Origin: Halomonas sp. LR3S48
Lineage (GTDB): Bacteria > Pseudomonadota > Gammaproteobacteria > Pseudomonadales > Halomonadaceae
Direction: 5' to 3'
Assembly (NCBI RefSeq): GCF_025725665.1
Contig: NZ_CP107009.1
Location: forward strand, 310,001-374,000
DNA length: 64,000 nt
Shown: in pieces, positions 32,622 to 40,755 of the stretch
Layout of the letters: every line of letters begins with the position of its first letter
Numbering within the stretch: position 1 is the stretch's first letter
Position numbers and translations under genes: made by a program
Notes under the pieces: model-generated
Seen by the model: only the letters and a program-made list of their open reading frames with translations
What the model was told of the DNA's origin: nothing
Database searches by the model: none

Positions 32622-33809
32622 TCAGCAGCGTTCGATCAGCAAGGCGATCCCCTGGCCGCCGCCGATGCACAGGGTGATCAGCCCATAGCGGCCGCCGGTA
32701 CGCTCCAGCTCGGCCAGTGCCTTGATGGTGAGGATGGCGCCGGTGGCGCCAACCGGATGCCCCAGCCCCACGGCACCGCCGTTGGGGTTGAGCCGCTCGG
32801 CAGGGAAGTCGAGCTCACGTGCCACCGCCATGGCCTGGGCGGCGAAGGCCTCGTTGGACTCGATCACGTCGATATCGGCAATGCTGAGCCCGGCCTCGTC
32901 GAGGCAGCGGCGCACGGCGGGAATCGGCCCCAGGCCCATCACGCTGGGCTCGACTCCCGCAGTGCTGGCGCAGATCAGTCGGGCTCGCGGTGTCTGTCCG
33001 CGGCGACTGGCTTCGTCGGCATGGGCCAGCACCAGGGTGGCGGCGCCGTCGTTGATGCCCGAGGCGTTGCCGGCGGTGACCACGCCCTCCTTGGCGAAGG
33101 CGGGCTTGAGCCGGGCGAGGTCTTCCAGCGTGACGCCCTCACGCACGTGTTCGTCACGGTCGAACTGCCGTTCGTTCTTGCCTTCGCGCACCGTGACCGG
33201 AACGATCTGCTCATCGAAGCGGCCCTCGGCGATGGCGCGGGCGGCCTTCTGGTGGCTTTCCAGGGCGAAGCGGTCGATTTCCTCGCGGCCGAGCCCGCAG
33301 CGCTTGGCGATGTTCTCGGCGGTCACGCCCATGTGGCCGCTGCCGAAGGGGTCGCTGAGTACGCCGAGCGTCAGGTCGGTGACGTTGGCGTGGCCCATGC
33401 GCAGGCCGTTGCGCGCCTGGGGCGGCAGCAGGTAGGCGCCGCGGCTCATCGACTCGGCGCCGCCGGCCAGGGCCAGGCGGCTGTCGCCGAGCACGATCTG
33501 CTGGGCGGCGGAGAGTATCGCCTGCACGCCGGAGCCGCACAGGCGGTTGACGTTGAACGCCGCCGCGCCTTCGGGCACGCCGGCCTCCAGGGCAATGTGG
33601 CGGGCCAGGTAGGCGTCCTGCGGTCCGGTGGTGATGATATGGCCGTAGACGGCGTGGTCGATCTCGCCGGCCTCGACGCCGGCGCGGGTCAGCGCCTCGC
33701 GGGCGGTGACGGTGCCCAGCTCATACGGGGCGAGCCCGGCCAGGCTGCCGCCGAAGCTGCCGATGGCAGTGCGGGCACTGCCGAGTATGACGACGGAATC
33801 GAGCCGCAT
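32622..33809 (-). CDS. Thiolase family acetyl-CoA C-acyltransferase
   Basis: A 395-residue thiolase with nucleophile Cys91 in NRLCGSGVQAI, the GLGHPVGATGA histidine motif, and the second active-site Cys in TLCIGGGQG. It condenses or cleaves acetoacetyl-CoA or 3-ketoacyl-CoA. Start 33809 has GAGGAG at optimal spacing. It is last in a four-gene operon with an acyl-CoA dehydrogenase, an acyl-CoA synthetase and a Leu/Ile/Val-type binding protein. It converges on the BKACE operon, whose product acetoacetate could, once activated, be cleaved by it. Confidence 0.92.
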   Translation of the reverse strand: MRLDSVVILGSARTAIGSFGGSLAGLAPYELGTVTAREALTRAGVEAGEIDHAVYGHIITTGPQDAYLARHIALEAGVPEGAAAFNVNRLCGSGVQAILSAAQQIVLGDSRLALAGGAESMSRGAYLLPPQARNGLRMGHANVTDLTLGVLSDPFGSGHMGVTAENIAKRCGLGREEIDRFALESHQKAARAIAEGRFDEQIVPVTVREGKNERQFDRDEHVREGVTLEDLARLKPAFAKEGVVTAGNASGINDGAATLVLAHADEASRRGQTPRARLICASTAGVEPSVMGLGPIPAVRRCLDEAGLSIADIDVIESNEAFAAQAMAVARELDFPAERLNPNGGAVGLGHPVGATGAILTIKALAELERTGGRYGLITLCIGGGQGIALLIERC

Positions 33810-33861
33810 GGAGTTCTCCTCTCTTCTTGAATTGCCCTTCTGAATTGCCTTGAGCAAGCGA

Positions 33862-35019
33862 TCAGGCGGCGTCGCTCTTGCCGAGCAGCGAGCGGGCGAT
33901 CACTTCCTTCATGATTTCCGAGGTGCCGGCGTAGAGGGTCTGCACGCGGGCATCCAGGTAGAAGCGCGAGATCGGGTATTCCCGGGTATAACCATAGCCG
34001 CCGAACAGCTGCAGGCAGGCATCGATGGTGCGGCACTGCATCTCGCTGAGCTGCAGCTTGAGGATGGCGGCGTCGGTGGCGCTCATCTCGCCGCGGCGAT
34101 GCTTCTCCACGCACTGCTCGAAGTAGGCGCGGCCCATGTCGATCTGAGCACGCACCTCGGCCAGGGTGAAGCGGGTGTTCTGGAAGTCGCCCACGGCGCG
34201 GCCGAAGGCGCGGCGCTCGCGCACGTAGTCGAGAGTCAGCGCCAGTGCGCCTTCCATGGCCCCCAGCGCCTGGGCCGCCACGCCGAGGCGCTCACGGGGA
34301 AGCTCCTGCATCAGGTAGGTGAAGCCGGCGCCGGCCTCGCCGAGCATGGCGTCTTCCGGCAGGCGCAGGTCATCGAAGAACAGCTCGGCGGTGTCGCTGG
34401 CGTGCTGGCCGATCTTCTTGATCGGCTGGCCGCGGGAGAAGCCCGTAAGGGTGGTGTCGACCAGGAACAGCGACACACCGCGGGCACCGGCAGCGGGGTC
34501 GGTCTTGGCACAGACGATCACCAGGTCGGCCACCTGACCGTTGGTGATGAAGAGCTTGCTGCCGTCGAGCCGCCAGCCGTCTTCGGTACGGCTGGCGCGG
34601 GTCTTCATTGCCGCCAGGTCGCTGCCCGCACCGGGTTCGGTCATGGCGATGGCGCCGATCGCCTCGCCGCTGGCCATGGCCGGCAGCCAGCGTTCGCGCT
34701 GGGCCGGCGTGGCGATGTGCAGCAGGTAGGGCATGACGATGTTGGCGTGAATGTTGTAGGCACTGGCCAACCCGCCGAAGCCCTGCCGCGAGGTCTCCTC
34801 CAGCGCCAACTGGACGATGGCGAAGTCGGCACCGCTGCCACCCAGCTCCTCGGGCAAATCGATACCCAGCAGGCCGGCCTCGCCGAGCTTCTGCCACAGC
34901 GAGCGCGGCATCTCGCCGGCGGCCTCCCACGCCTCGTAGTGGGGCGCTACTTCCTGCTCGAGGAAGCGGCGGATGGTGTCGTGGAACAGCGGCGTCAGGT
35001 CGTCTTGCGGTGCCGTCAT
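33862..35019 (-). CDS. Acyl-CoA dehydrogenase (LCAD/isovaleryl-CoA-DH-like)
   Basis: A 385-residue FAD enzyme with AMTEPGAGSDLAAMKT, the KLFITNG region, and the RRAFGRAVGDFQ segment. The C-terminal motif reads YAGTSEIMKE, without the Glu that is the base in medium-chain enzymes (YEGT). By alignment with isovaleryl-CoA dehydrogenase the base is probably Glu243 in PRERLGVAA. That points to branched or long-chain acyl-CoA substrates. It lies 3 bp after the synthetase gene in one operon. Confidence 0.9.
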   Translation of the reverse strand: MTAPQDDLTPLFHDTIRRFLEQEVAPHYEAWEAAGEMPRSLWQKLGEAGLLGIDLPEELGGSGADFAIVQLALEETSRQGFGGLASAYNIHANIVMPYLLHIATPAQRERWLPAMASGEAIGAIAMTEPGAGSDLAAMKTRASRTEDGWRLDGSKLFITNGQVADLVIVCAKTDPAAGARGVSLFLVDTTLTGFSRGQPIKKIGQHASDTAELFFDDLRLPEDAMLGEAGAGFTYLMQELPRERLGVAAQALGAMEGALALTLDYVRERRAFGRAVGDFQNTRFTLAEVRAQIDMGRAYFEQCVEKHRRGEMSATDAAILKLQLSEMQCRTIDACLQLFGGYGYTREYPISRFYLDARVQTLYAGTSEIMKEVIARSLLGKSDAA

Positions 35020-35022
35020 GGG

Positions 35023-36555
35023 TCAGCTCAGCTCCTTGCGCAGGTGGCGCTTGAGAATCTTGCCGGCGGTGCTCTTGGGCAAGGCCTCCGCGAACAGGAT
35101 CCGCTTGGGCACCTTGTAGGGCGCCATGTGGGCCTTGGCGTGGACGATCAGCTCCTCTTCGCTCACCTCCATGCCCTCCTTGCGCACCACTACGGCAGTG
35201 ATCGCCTCGATCCACTTCGCGTCGGGCAGGCCCACCACGGCGACCTCGGAGACGGCCGGGTGCTTGAACAGGCCCTCTTCCACCTCACGGCTGGCCACTA
35301 CCACGCCGCCGGTGTTGATCACGTCCTTGATGCGGTCGACGATGTACAGGTAGCCCGCTTCGTCGAAGTAGCCCACGTCGCCGGAGTGGAACCAGCCGCC
35401 AGCGAAGGCCTCCTCGTTCATCTCGGGCTTGTTCCAGTAGCCGGTAAGCAGCTGCGGCGAGCGGTGGACGATCTCGCCGTGCTCGCCGGGCGGCACATCG
35501 TTCATCTCCAGATCGACGATGCGTGTTTCCACCGTAAGGATGGGACGGCCCGCCGACGCCGGGCGCTCGGCGTGCTCCTCAGGGCGCAGCACGGTGGCCA
35601 GCGGAGCGATCTCGCTCTGGCCGTAGCAGTTGTAGAGCCCTACGCCGGGCAGGCGCTGCTGCAGTTCCTCCAGTACCGGCACCGGCATGATCGAAGCGCC
35701 GTAATAGGCCTTCTTCAGCGTGGAGAGGTCGAAGGTGTCGAAATCGGGATGGCGCAGCAGGCTGATCCATACCGTGGGCGGGGCGAAGAACGAGGCGATG
35801 CCCTCGCTTGCGATCTGCGCCAGGCAGTCGTCGGGCAGCGGCGCCATGCGCAGGTGCACCGGTGCGCCGAGCAGCAGCGCCGGCATCAGGAAGACGTGCA
35901 TCTGCGCCGAGTGGTAGAGCGGCAGGGCGGCCAGCATCGGCTCGTCGGCCTTGATGTCGAGCTCCACCATGCAGGCCATGTACTCGGCGAGCAGCGCCTG
36001 GTGGGTCATCATCGCCGCCTTGGGGGCTGCCGTGGTGCCCGAGGTATAGAGCAGTTGGGCCAGGCTGGAGGCATCGATTTCGATGTCCGGTTCGCTGTCA
36101 TCGCTATCTTCATCGAGAGCCACCTGCAGCACGTCGAAGCTTTCCGACGCTTCCGCATGCAGGGTACCGGAGAGCGTGAGGGGGAGACCTTCGCTGGCCT
36201 TGGCCACGTTCTCGGCCAGGCTCGTATCGCTCAACAGCCCGGCGGCGCCGGACTGCTCGAGAATGTAGCGCAGCTCGTCGGCGCTCAGGGCGAAATTGAC
36301 CGGCACGTGCACCAGGCCGGCGCGGGTGGCGGCGAGCCAGGCGATCGCGTAAGCGTCGGAGTTCTTGCCGTAGGCGGCCAGGCGGTCGCCCGGGGCCAGG
36401 CCCGCCTTAAGCAGGCGGTTGGCGACCCGGTTGACCGCCCGATTCAGCTCGGCGTAACTCCAGCGCCGGCCCTCGAAGGCCAGCGCCAACTTGTTGCCAT
36501 GCTTGCGTGCGCTGCGGCTGAGTGCCGTGCCGATGGTGTTCTGCTGGATCCTCAT
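35023..36555 (-). CDS. Acyl-CoA synthetase (AMP-forming, class I adenylate-forming family)
   Basis: A 510-residue ligase. The P-loop is LLYTSGTTAAPKAAMMTH (about residues 182-199). Other signatures are YGQSEIAP, GWFHSGDVGYFDEAGYLYIVDRIKDVI, and the C-terminal lysine in PKSTAGKILKRHL. It activates a carboxylic acid through an acyl-AMP to the CoA thioester. The size and motifs fit medium/long-chain or aromatic acid ligases; the substrate is unknown. AGGAGG precedes the start. The upstream neighbour is a binding protein and the downstream one an acyl-CoA dehydrogenase, so it probably performs the first intracellular step on the imported acid. Confidence 0.9.
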   Translation of the reverse strand: MRIQQNTIGTALSRSARKHGNKLALAFEGRRWSYAELNRAVNRVANRLLKAGLAPGDRLAAYGKNSDAYAIAWLAATRAGLVHVPVNFALSADELRYILEQSGAAGLLSDTSLAENVAKASEGLPLTLSGTLHAEASESFDVLQVALDEDSDDSEPDIEIDASSLAQLLYTSGTTAAPKAAMMTHQALLAEYMACMVELDIKADEPMLAALPLYHSAQMHVFLMPALLLGAPVHLRMAPLPDDCLAQIASEGIASFFAPPTVWISLLRHPDFDTFDLSTLKKAYYGASIMPVPVLEELQQRLPGVGLYNCYGQSEIAPLATVLRPEEHAERPASAGRPILTVETRIVDLEMNDVPPGEHGEIVHRSPQLLTGYWNKPEMNEEAFAGGWFHSGDVGYFDEAGYLYIVDRIKDVINTGGVVVASREVEEGLFKHPAVSEVAVVGLPDAKWIEAITAVVVRKEGMEVSEEELIVHAKAHMAPYKVPKRILFAEALPKSTAGKILKRHLRKELS

Positions 36556-36568
36556 CTCGTCCTCCTGT

Positions 36569-37789
36569 TCAGGCGCCGTTGACCAAGTGACACTGGCTTT
36601 CGGAAAGTGGGCGGAAGGCTTCCTCGGCGGGGATGGTGCGCACCACGCGGAACAGGTCGTCCTCGTTCTGCGACTCTTCCGGGGTCTTCACCTCGACCAG
36701 ATACATGTCGTGGACCATGCGGCCGTCCTCGCGGATGTAGCCGCCGGTGGCGAAGATGTCGTTGATCGGGGTTGCCGCCATCTGCCGGCGCACGGCCTGG
36801 GCCTCATCGGTGCCGATGGCATCCACCGCCTGGAGATAGTGCAGGGTGCTGGAGTAGAGCCCGGCGTGGACCATGGTCGGCATGCTGCCGGTGCGTTCGC
36901 GGAAGCGCTCGGCCCAGGCGCGGGTCTCGTCGTTGAGGTCGTAGTACCACGCCTTGGTGAATTGCAGCCCCTGGGCAGCGTCGAGGCCGATGCTGCGCAC
37001 ATCGGTGCTGAACAGAACCATGCCGGCCAGCACCTGGCCTGCCTGGGTGATGCCGAATTCGCCGGCGGTGGTGATGGCATTGATGGTGTCGGCGCCAGCG
37101 TTGTTGAGTGCGATCACGTCGGCCCCGGAGGCCTGGGCCTGCAGCAGGAACGAGGAGAAGTCGCTGCTGGGGAAGGGGTGGCGCGCCTTGCCCACGATAG
37201 TGCCGCCGTTCTCCAGTACTACGCGCTCCACGTCGCCCTCCAGCGCGTGGCCGAAGGCGTAATCGGCACTCAGCAGGTACCAGTTAGCGTGGCCTTCCTG
37301 GGTGATCGCCTTGGCGGTGCCGTTGGACATCGCCCAGGTGTCGTAGACCCAGTGGATATGGTTGGGCGAGCAACTCTCGTTGGTCACGCCGGAAGAGACC
37401 GCGCCGTTGACCAGCCCCAGGCGATTCTCCTCTTCCAGCAGCCGCACGGCGGCCAGGGTGACCGAAGACGCCACCAAGCCGGTGACCATGTCGACGTTGC
37501 GCTGGTCGATCCACTCGCGCACCACGCTCGAGCCCACGTCGGGGCTGTTACGGTCGTCGGCGCTGAACACCTCGATGCTGGCGCCGGCCACGCTGCCGCC
37601 GACATCCTCGATGGCCATCTGGATGGCATCCAACCCCATGGGACCGATGGGGTCGCGGTAGGGGCCCGACATGTCGGCCAGGTAACCGATGCGGATCTCG
37701 TTGTCGGTGATTTCGGCCTGTACCGTCTGGCCGGCGAACAGAAGGGAAGCGGCGAGCGCACCCAGGGCGAAGCGGCGTGTCGTTGTCAT
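36569..37789 (-). CDS. Periplasmic binding protein of Leu/Ile/Val (peripla_BP_6) family
   Basis: A 406-residue exported protein with a signal peptide (LGALAASLLFAGQTVQA). It has the type I binding-protein pattern IGYLADMSGPYRDPIGPMGLDAIQMAIEDVGG, SAVxxG-like SGVTNESCSPNHIHWVYDT, and YAFGHALEGDVERVV. Members bind branched-chain amino acids, urea, amides or aromatic acids. No Liv permease or ATPase gene accompanies it here. The co-transcribed CoA ligase suggests a carboxylic acid ligand. AAAGG precedes the start at 37789; an open frame extending to 37993 lacks coding character. Confidence 0.87.
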   Translation of the reverse strand: MTTTRRFALGALAASLLFAGQTVQAEITDNEIRIGYLADMSGPYRDPIGPMGLDAIQMAIEDVGGSVAGASIEVFSADDRNSPDVGSSVVREWIDQRNVDMVTGLVASSVTLAAVRLLEEENRLGLVNGAVSSGVTNESCSPNHIHWVYDTWAMSNGTAKAITQEGHANWYLLSADYAFGHALEGDVERVVLENGGTIVGKARHPFPSSDFSSFLLQAQASGADVIALNNAGADTINAITTAGEFGITQAGQVLAGMVLFSTDVRSIGLDAAQGLQFTKAWYYDLNDETRAWAERFRERTGSMPTMVHAGLYSSTLHYLQAVDAIGTDEAQAVRRQMAATPINDIFATGGYIREDGRMVHDMYLVEVKTPEESQNEDDLFRVVRTIPAEEAFRPLSESQCHLVNGA

Positions 37790-38167
37790 TGTGTGGCCTT
37801 TGGATTGTTTTCTTGTATTTGGCGTTAAATGCGCGTCTGTGGATAAACCTGTGTGTAATTTGGTGAACTTTTGTGCAAAGGGTGTGGGCTGCCTGTGAGA
37901 GGCCTGCTGGCCCTTGGCACGCCCGTTCATGGTAGGAAGAAAGCGATGGGTCAGGTTTACCCATCGCGCCACATTTTTTGCATTTCGTGCCAATCTTTCC
38001 TTGCCGCGAAGCGGTTAAGGCATGAGTCGTGGGGTAAAAGGAGGTCGAAGAGGCGTGCTCAGGGTCGACTGACGAAGGAGCCTGATCGGAGCGGTGACGG
38101 ATCGTGCCAGGTGAGCACCAGGGAGAGGGCAAAAGTGGCGCGTGCAGAACGAGTGGGAAGAGAGCCG
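37790..38167. other. Intergenic region upstream of the binding-protein/acyl-CoA operon
   Basis: About 380 bp without a supported gene. The part next to 37790 is AT-rich (leader and likely promoter of the minus-strand operon). A perfect 9-bp-stem hairpin, gcgatgggt (37943-37951) and acccatcgc (37959-37967) with a 7-nt loop, is followed on the plus strand by cacattttttg. Nothing is known to be transcribed towards it on that strand, so its role is unclear. The remainder shows no feature I can name. Confidence 0.45.
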
Positions 38168-38195
38168 AAAAAAGCGGAGGGCTATTCCCTCCGCT
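38168..38195 (-). terminator. Rho-independent terminator of the SMP-30-like gene
   Basis: On the minus strand, agcggaggg and ccctccgct form a perfect 9-bp stem with a 5-nt loop and are followed by a run of six T. It lies 30 bp after the stop codon at 38225. Confidence 0.88.
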
Positions 38196-38224
38196 CATGT
38201 AAGGCATCCGGTGGCGGGAAGGGT

Positions 38225-39340
38225 TTAGGTGTTGCCGGCCCAGACCGCCACCCCCTGGGTCTCGACGTAGACAGCGTAGAGCGACTGGCTGGCGGTCATG
38301 AACAGGCGGTTGCGCCTGGGGCCGCCGAAGCAGACGTTGGCGCAGGGCTCCGGCAGGTGGATCTTGCCGATCAGGGTGCCGTCGTCGGCATAGACGTGAA
38401 CGCCGTCGTGGTCCTCGGCATCGAACAGGCCGCCGAAGACCGCGCCGCACCAGAGGTTGCCGTCCATGTCCGCAGCCATGCCGTCGATGAAGCCCGGCCC
38501 GACCTCGGCGAACTGGCGCTCGTTGGCCAGGCGGGTGCCGTCGTCTACGACGTCCCAGACCAGGATCTGGTGGGGATGGCCTGGGGTGTGGGTGCCACCC
38601 GTATCGGATACATAGAGGCGGGAGTAGTCGGGCGAAAAGGCGATGCCGTTGGGCTTCATGACTTCGGCCATCTTCTCCACCTGGCCGCTGTCGGGGTCGA
38701 TTCGATAGACGGCTTCGGGCAGTTCGAAGTCGGCGATATGACCTTCGTAATGCATCAGGATGCCGTAGCCCGGGTCGGTGAACCAGATGCCACCATCGGG
38801 GTGCACGATGACATCGTTGGGGGCATTGAACGGCTTGCCCTCGAACTCGTCGGCCAGCACGGTGATCGCACCGTCATGCTCGGTGCGGGTCACGCGACGC
38901 GTGTCGTGCTCGCAGGAAAGCAGCCGCCCCTCGCGATCCCGCGTGTTGCCGTTGGAGTAGTTGGACGTCTGGCGGAAGACGCTCACCTCGCCGGTGTCCT
39001 CGAGCCAGCGCATCTGGCGGTTGTTGGGGATGTCGCTCCAGACGAGAAAGCCGCCGTCACCGAAATAGACCGGCCCCTCCGCCCAGCGGAAGCCGGTGGC
39101 CAGGCGCTCGACCGCCGCATTGGCCAGGCGGTAGGCACCGAAACGCTCGTCGATGACCTCGATGGCCGGGTCGGGATAAGACACCAGAGAGCCGTCCCAG
39201 GGGCGCTCCTGAGCGAGTAACTGTCCAGGCTTGAGCACTGCCGCTGCGCTTGCGGCTGCAGCCGCCCCGAGGAAGGTGCGCCGCGACAGGTGAGCGGAAG
39301 GCTTCAGTTCCTCGGACGCATATTGAGTATCGTCGTGCAT
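38225..39340 (-). CDS. SMP-30/gluconolactonase-family protein, Tat-exported
   Basis: A 371-residue beta-propeller protein. The N-terminus carries a Tat signal (SRRTFLGAAAAASAAA, twin Arg at residues 20-21). SMP-30 features are RWAEGPVYF, NAPNDVIVHPDGGIWFTDPGYG (metal-binding Asn/Asp), KPNGIAFSPD and the DGMAADMDGNLW metal Asp. It would hydrolyse a sugar lactone in the periplasm, using Ca or Zn. It stands alone with its own terminator. The Tat signal suggests that it folds around its metal in the cytoplasm. AGAGGATG precedes the start. Confidence 0.88.
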   Translation of the reverse strand: MHDDTQYASEELKPSAHLSRRTFLGAAAAASAAAVLKPGQLLAQERPWDGSLVSYPDPAIEVIDERFGAYRLANAAVERLATGFRWAEGPVYFGDGGFLVWSDIPNNRQMRWLEDTGEVSVFRQTSNYSNGNTRDREGRLLSCEHDTRRVTRTEHDGAITVLADEFEGKPFNAPNDVIVHPDGGIWFTDPGYGILMHYEGHIADFELPEAVYRIDPDSGQVEKMAEVMKPNGIAFSPDYSRLYVSDTGGTHTPGHPHQILVWDVVDDGTRLANERQFAEVGPGFIDGMAADMDGNLWCGAVFGGLFDAEDHDGVHVYADDGTLIGKIHLPEPCANVCFGGPRRNRLFMTASQSLYAVYVETQGVAVWAGNT

Positions 39341-39555
39341 GCTTCATCCTCTTCTGGTTGTTGTGCAAGGATTCAGGCCCCTGGGCGGCGGGTTTGTTGT
39401 TATCGGAATAGCGTAGGCATTGCGGTTCCGCCGCAAAGGTAGACAGCCATGGCATAACCAACCAATACGCATTGGCCGGTTGAACGATATACAAGTCGTT
39501 ATGGATAGGTGATGCGGAGGGGAGCCATGCGACAGCAGGGTGGCGACGGAGGTCG

Positions 39556-39581
39556 GCAGGCGCGACTAAAGTCGTGCCTGC
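39556..39581. repeat. Short palindromic intergenic hairpin (REP-like)
   Basis: The arms gcaggcgcgact and agtcgtgcctgc pair with one G-T mismatch around a 2-nt loop. It resembles the short REP-type palindromes scattered in many gammaproteobacterial genomes. It lies in the ~326-bp gap between znuA and the SMP-30-like gene; the rest of the gap shows no gene. Confidence 0.45.
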
Positions 39582-39606
39582 TGCTGCGCTTTCTAGGCCG
39601 CGACGA

Positions 39607-39645
39607 GCAGCGCCTCGGTTACCTGGACGGTAACCGAGGCGCTGC
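39607..39645. terminator. 17-bp perfect hairpin after znuA
   Basis: The arms gcagcgcctcggttacc and ggtaaccgaggcgctgc are exact complements around a 5-nt loop, 22 bp beyond the znuA stop at 39667. Neither side has a T-tract, so it is either an atypical terminator or an mRNA-end stabiliser. Confidence 0.55.
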
Positions 39646-39666
39646 TTGGCTCATGTCATTCTCTTC

Positions 39667-40722
39667 CTAGTGATCGTGATCGTGGCCGTGATCGTCGTGG
39701 TCATGGTCGCTATGGCCGTGATCATCGTGGTCATTGTGGCCCGGCTCGGCCAGGGCGTCATGCAGCACCTGGGCGTTGTGGCGCATCATGCCCAGGTAGG
39801 TGCTGGCTTCGCCTTCGGCCGCCAGGGCATCGGCATAGAGCGTGCCGGCGATGGGCAGGCCGGTCTCCTCGGCGAGCTGGTTGATCACCGCTGGGCTGGT
39901 CATGTTCTCGTGGAACAGGGCGCGTACGTTCTGCTCGCGAATCACGTCGATCAGCTGTGCCATGTCGGCGGCGCTGGGCTCGGCCTCGGTGGAGAGCCCT
40001 ACCGGCGAGAGGAAGCGAATGCCATAGGCGTTGGCGAAATAGCCGAAGGAGTCGTGGCCGGTGATCACGCTGGTGGAAGCCGGCACTTCACCCAGGAGCT
40101 CGCGAATCTCGGCGTCGGTGGCTTCCAGCTCGTTGATGTAGCGCTCGGCGTTCTCGCGGTAGGCGGCCTCGTTGTCCGGGTCCGCCTCGATCAGGCCATC
40201 GCGGATATTGCCCACATAGACCTTGCCCGTGGCCAGGTCCTGCCAACCGTGCGGGTCGTCGTCGCCATGGTCATGGTCGTCATGGTCATCGTGACCGTGA
40301 TCATCGTGCCCATGATCGTCGTGGTCATCCTCATGGTCGTCGTGACCGTGAGCATGCGCATTGTCCTGACCGTGGTAGTCGAGCTTGTCGATGCCATCGC
40401 TGGCCGTCACCAGCGGGCCGCTGTAGTCGCTGGAATCGATCAGCCGCTCCATCCAGCCTTCGAACAGCAGGCCGTTGAACACCACCAGGTCGGCATCGGC
40501 CAGCGAGCGAGCATCACGCGGGCTGGGGGAGAAGACGTGAGTATCGCTGTCGGGGCCGACCAGCGAGGTGACCTCCACATGCTCGCCGCCCACGTTCTGC
40601 ACCATGTCGGCCAGGATGCTGAAGCTGGTCACGACCTGAACGCGTTCGGCAGCAATGGCGGCAGGCAGCGCCAGCATGGCCGAAGCGCCCAGCATCAGGG
40701 CAGCGGATGTAGCGTGTCGCAT
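39667..40722 (-). CDS. znuA: High-affinity zinc ABC transporter binding protein with His-rich loop and His-rich tail
   Basis: A 351-residue periplasmic zinc receptor with a signal peptide (AMLALPAAIAA). Metal-site residues are His in SDTHVFSPSPRD, the His of TGHDSFGYFANAYG, and the Asp/Glu side of GTLYADALA. A His/Asp-rich loop occupies about residues 117-158, between the first two ligand segments, as in ZnuA rather than MntA. Unusually, the last ~24 residues form a second His/Asp-rich stretch. It delivers Zn(II) to ZnuB. It is the last gene of znuC-znuB-znuA, 33 bp after znuB, rather than divergent from znuCB as in E. coli. Start 40722 has GAGGAGG. Confidence 0.92.
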   Translation of the reverse strand: MRHATSAALMLGASAMLALPAAIAAERVQVVTSFSILADMVQNVGGEHVEVTSLVGPDSDTHVFSPSPRDARSLADADLVVFNGLLFEGWMERLIDSSDYSGPLVTASDGIDKLDYHGQDNAHAHGHDDHEDDHDDHGHDDHGHDDHDDHDHGDDDPHGWQDLATGKVYVGNIRDGLIEADPDNEAAYRENAERYINELEATDAEIRELLGEVPASTSVITGHDSFGYFANAYGIRFLSPVGLSTEAEPSAADMAQLIDVIREQNVRALFHENMTSPAVINQLAEETGLPIAGTLYADALAAEGEASTYLGMMRHNAQVLHDALAEPGHNDHDDHGHSDHDHDDHGHDHDH

Positions 40723-40755
40723 GGAAAGCCTCCTCAAGTGGTTTGGTTTTTTCAT

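Noticed and set aside
33850..36582. A 910-codon open frame on the plus strand opposite the acyl-CoA dehydrogenase and synthetase genes
   Set aside because: Antisense to two genes with clear family motifs. In GC-rich DNA such long mirror frames are common, and the translated sequence is a low-complexity Gly/Ala/His/Gln mix with no domain.
40240..40370. Tandem-repeat-like tract that could suggest a mobile or regulatory repeat
   Set aside because: It is in frame and encodes the His/Asp-rich loop of ZnuA; the repetition is codon-level (gat/cat alternation) inside a gene.
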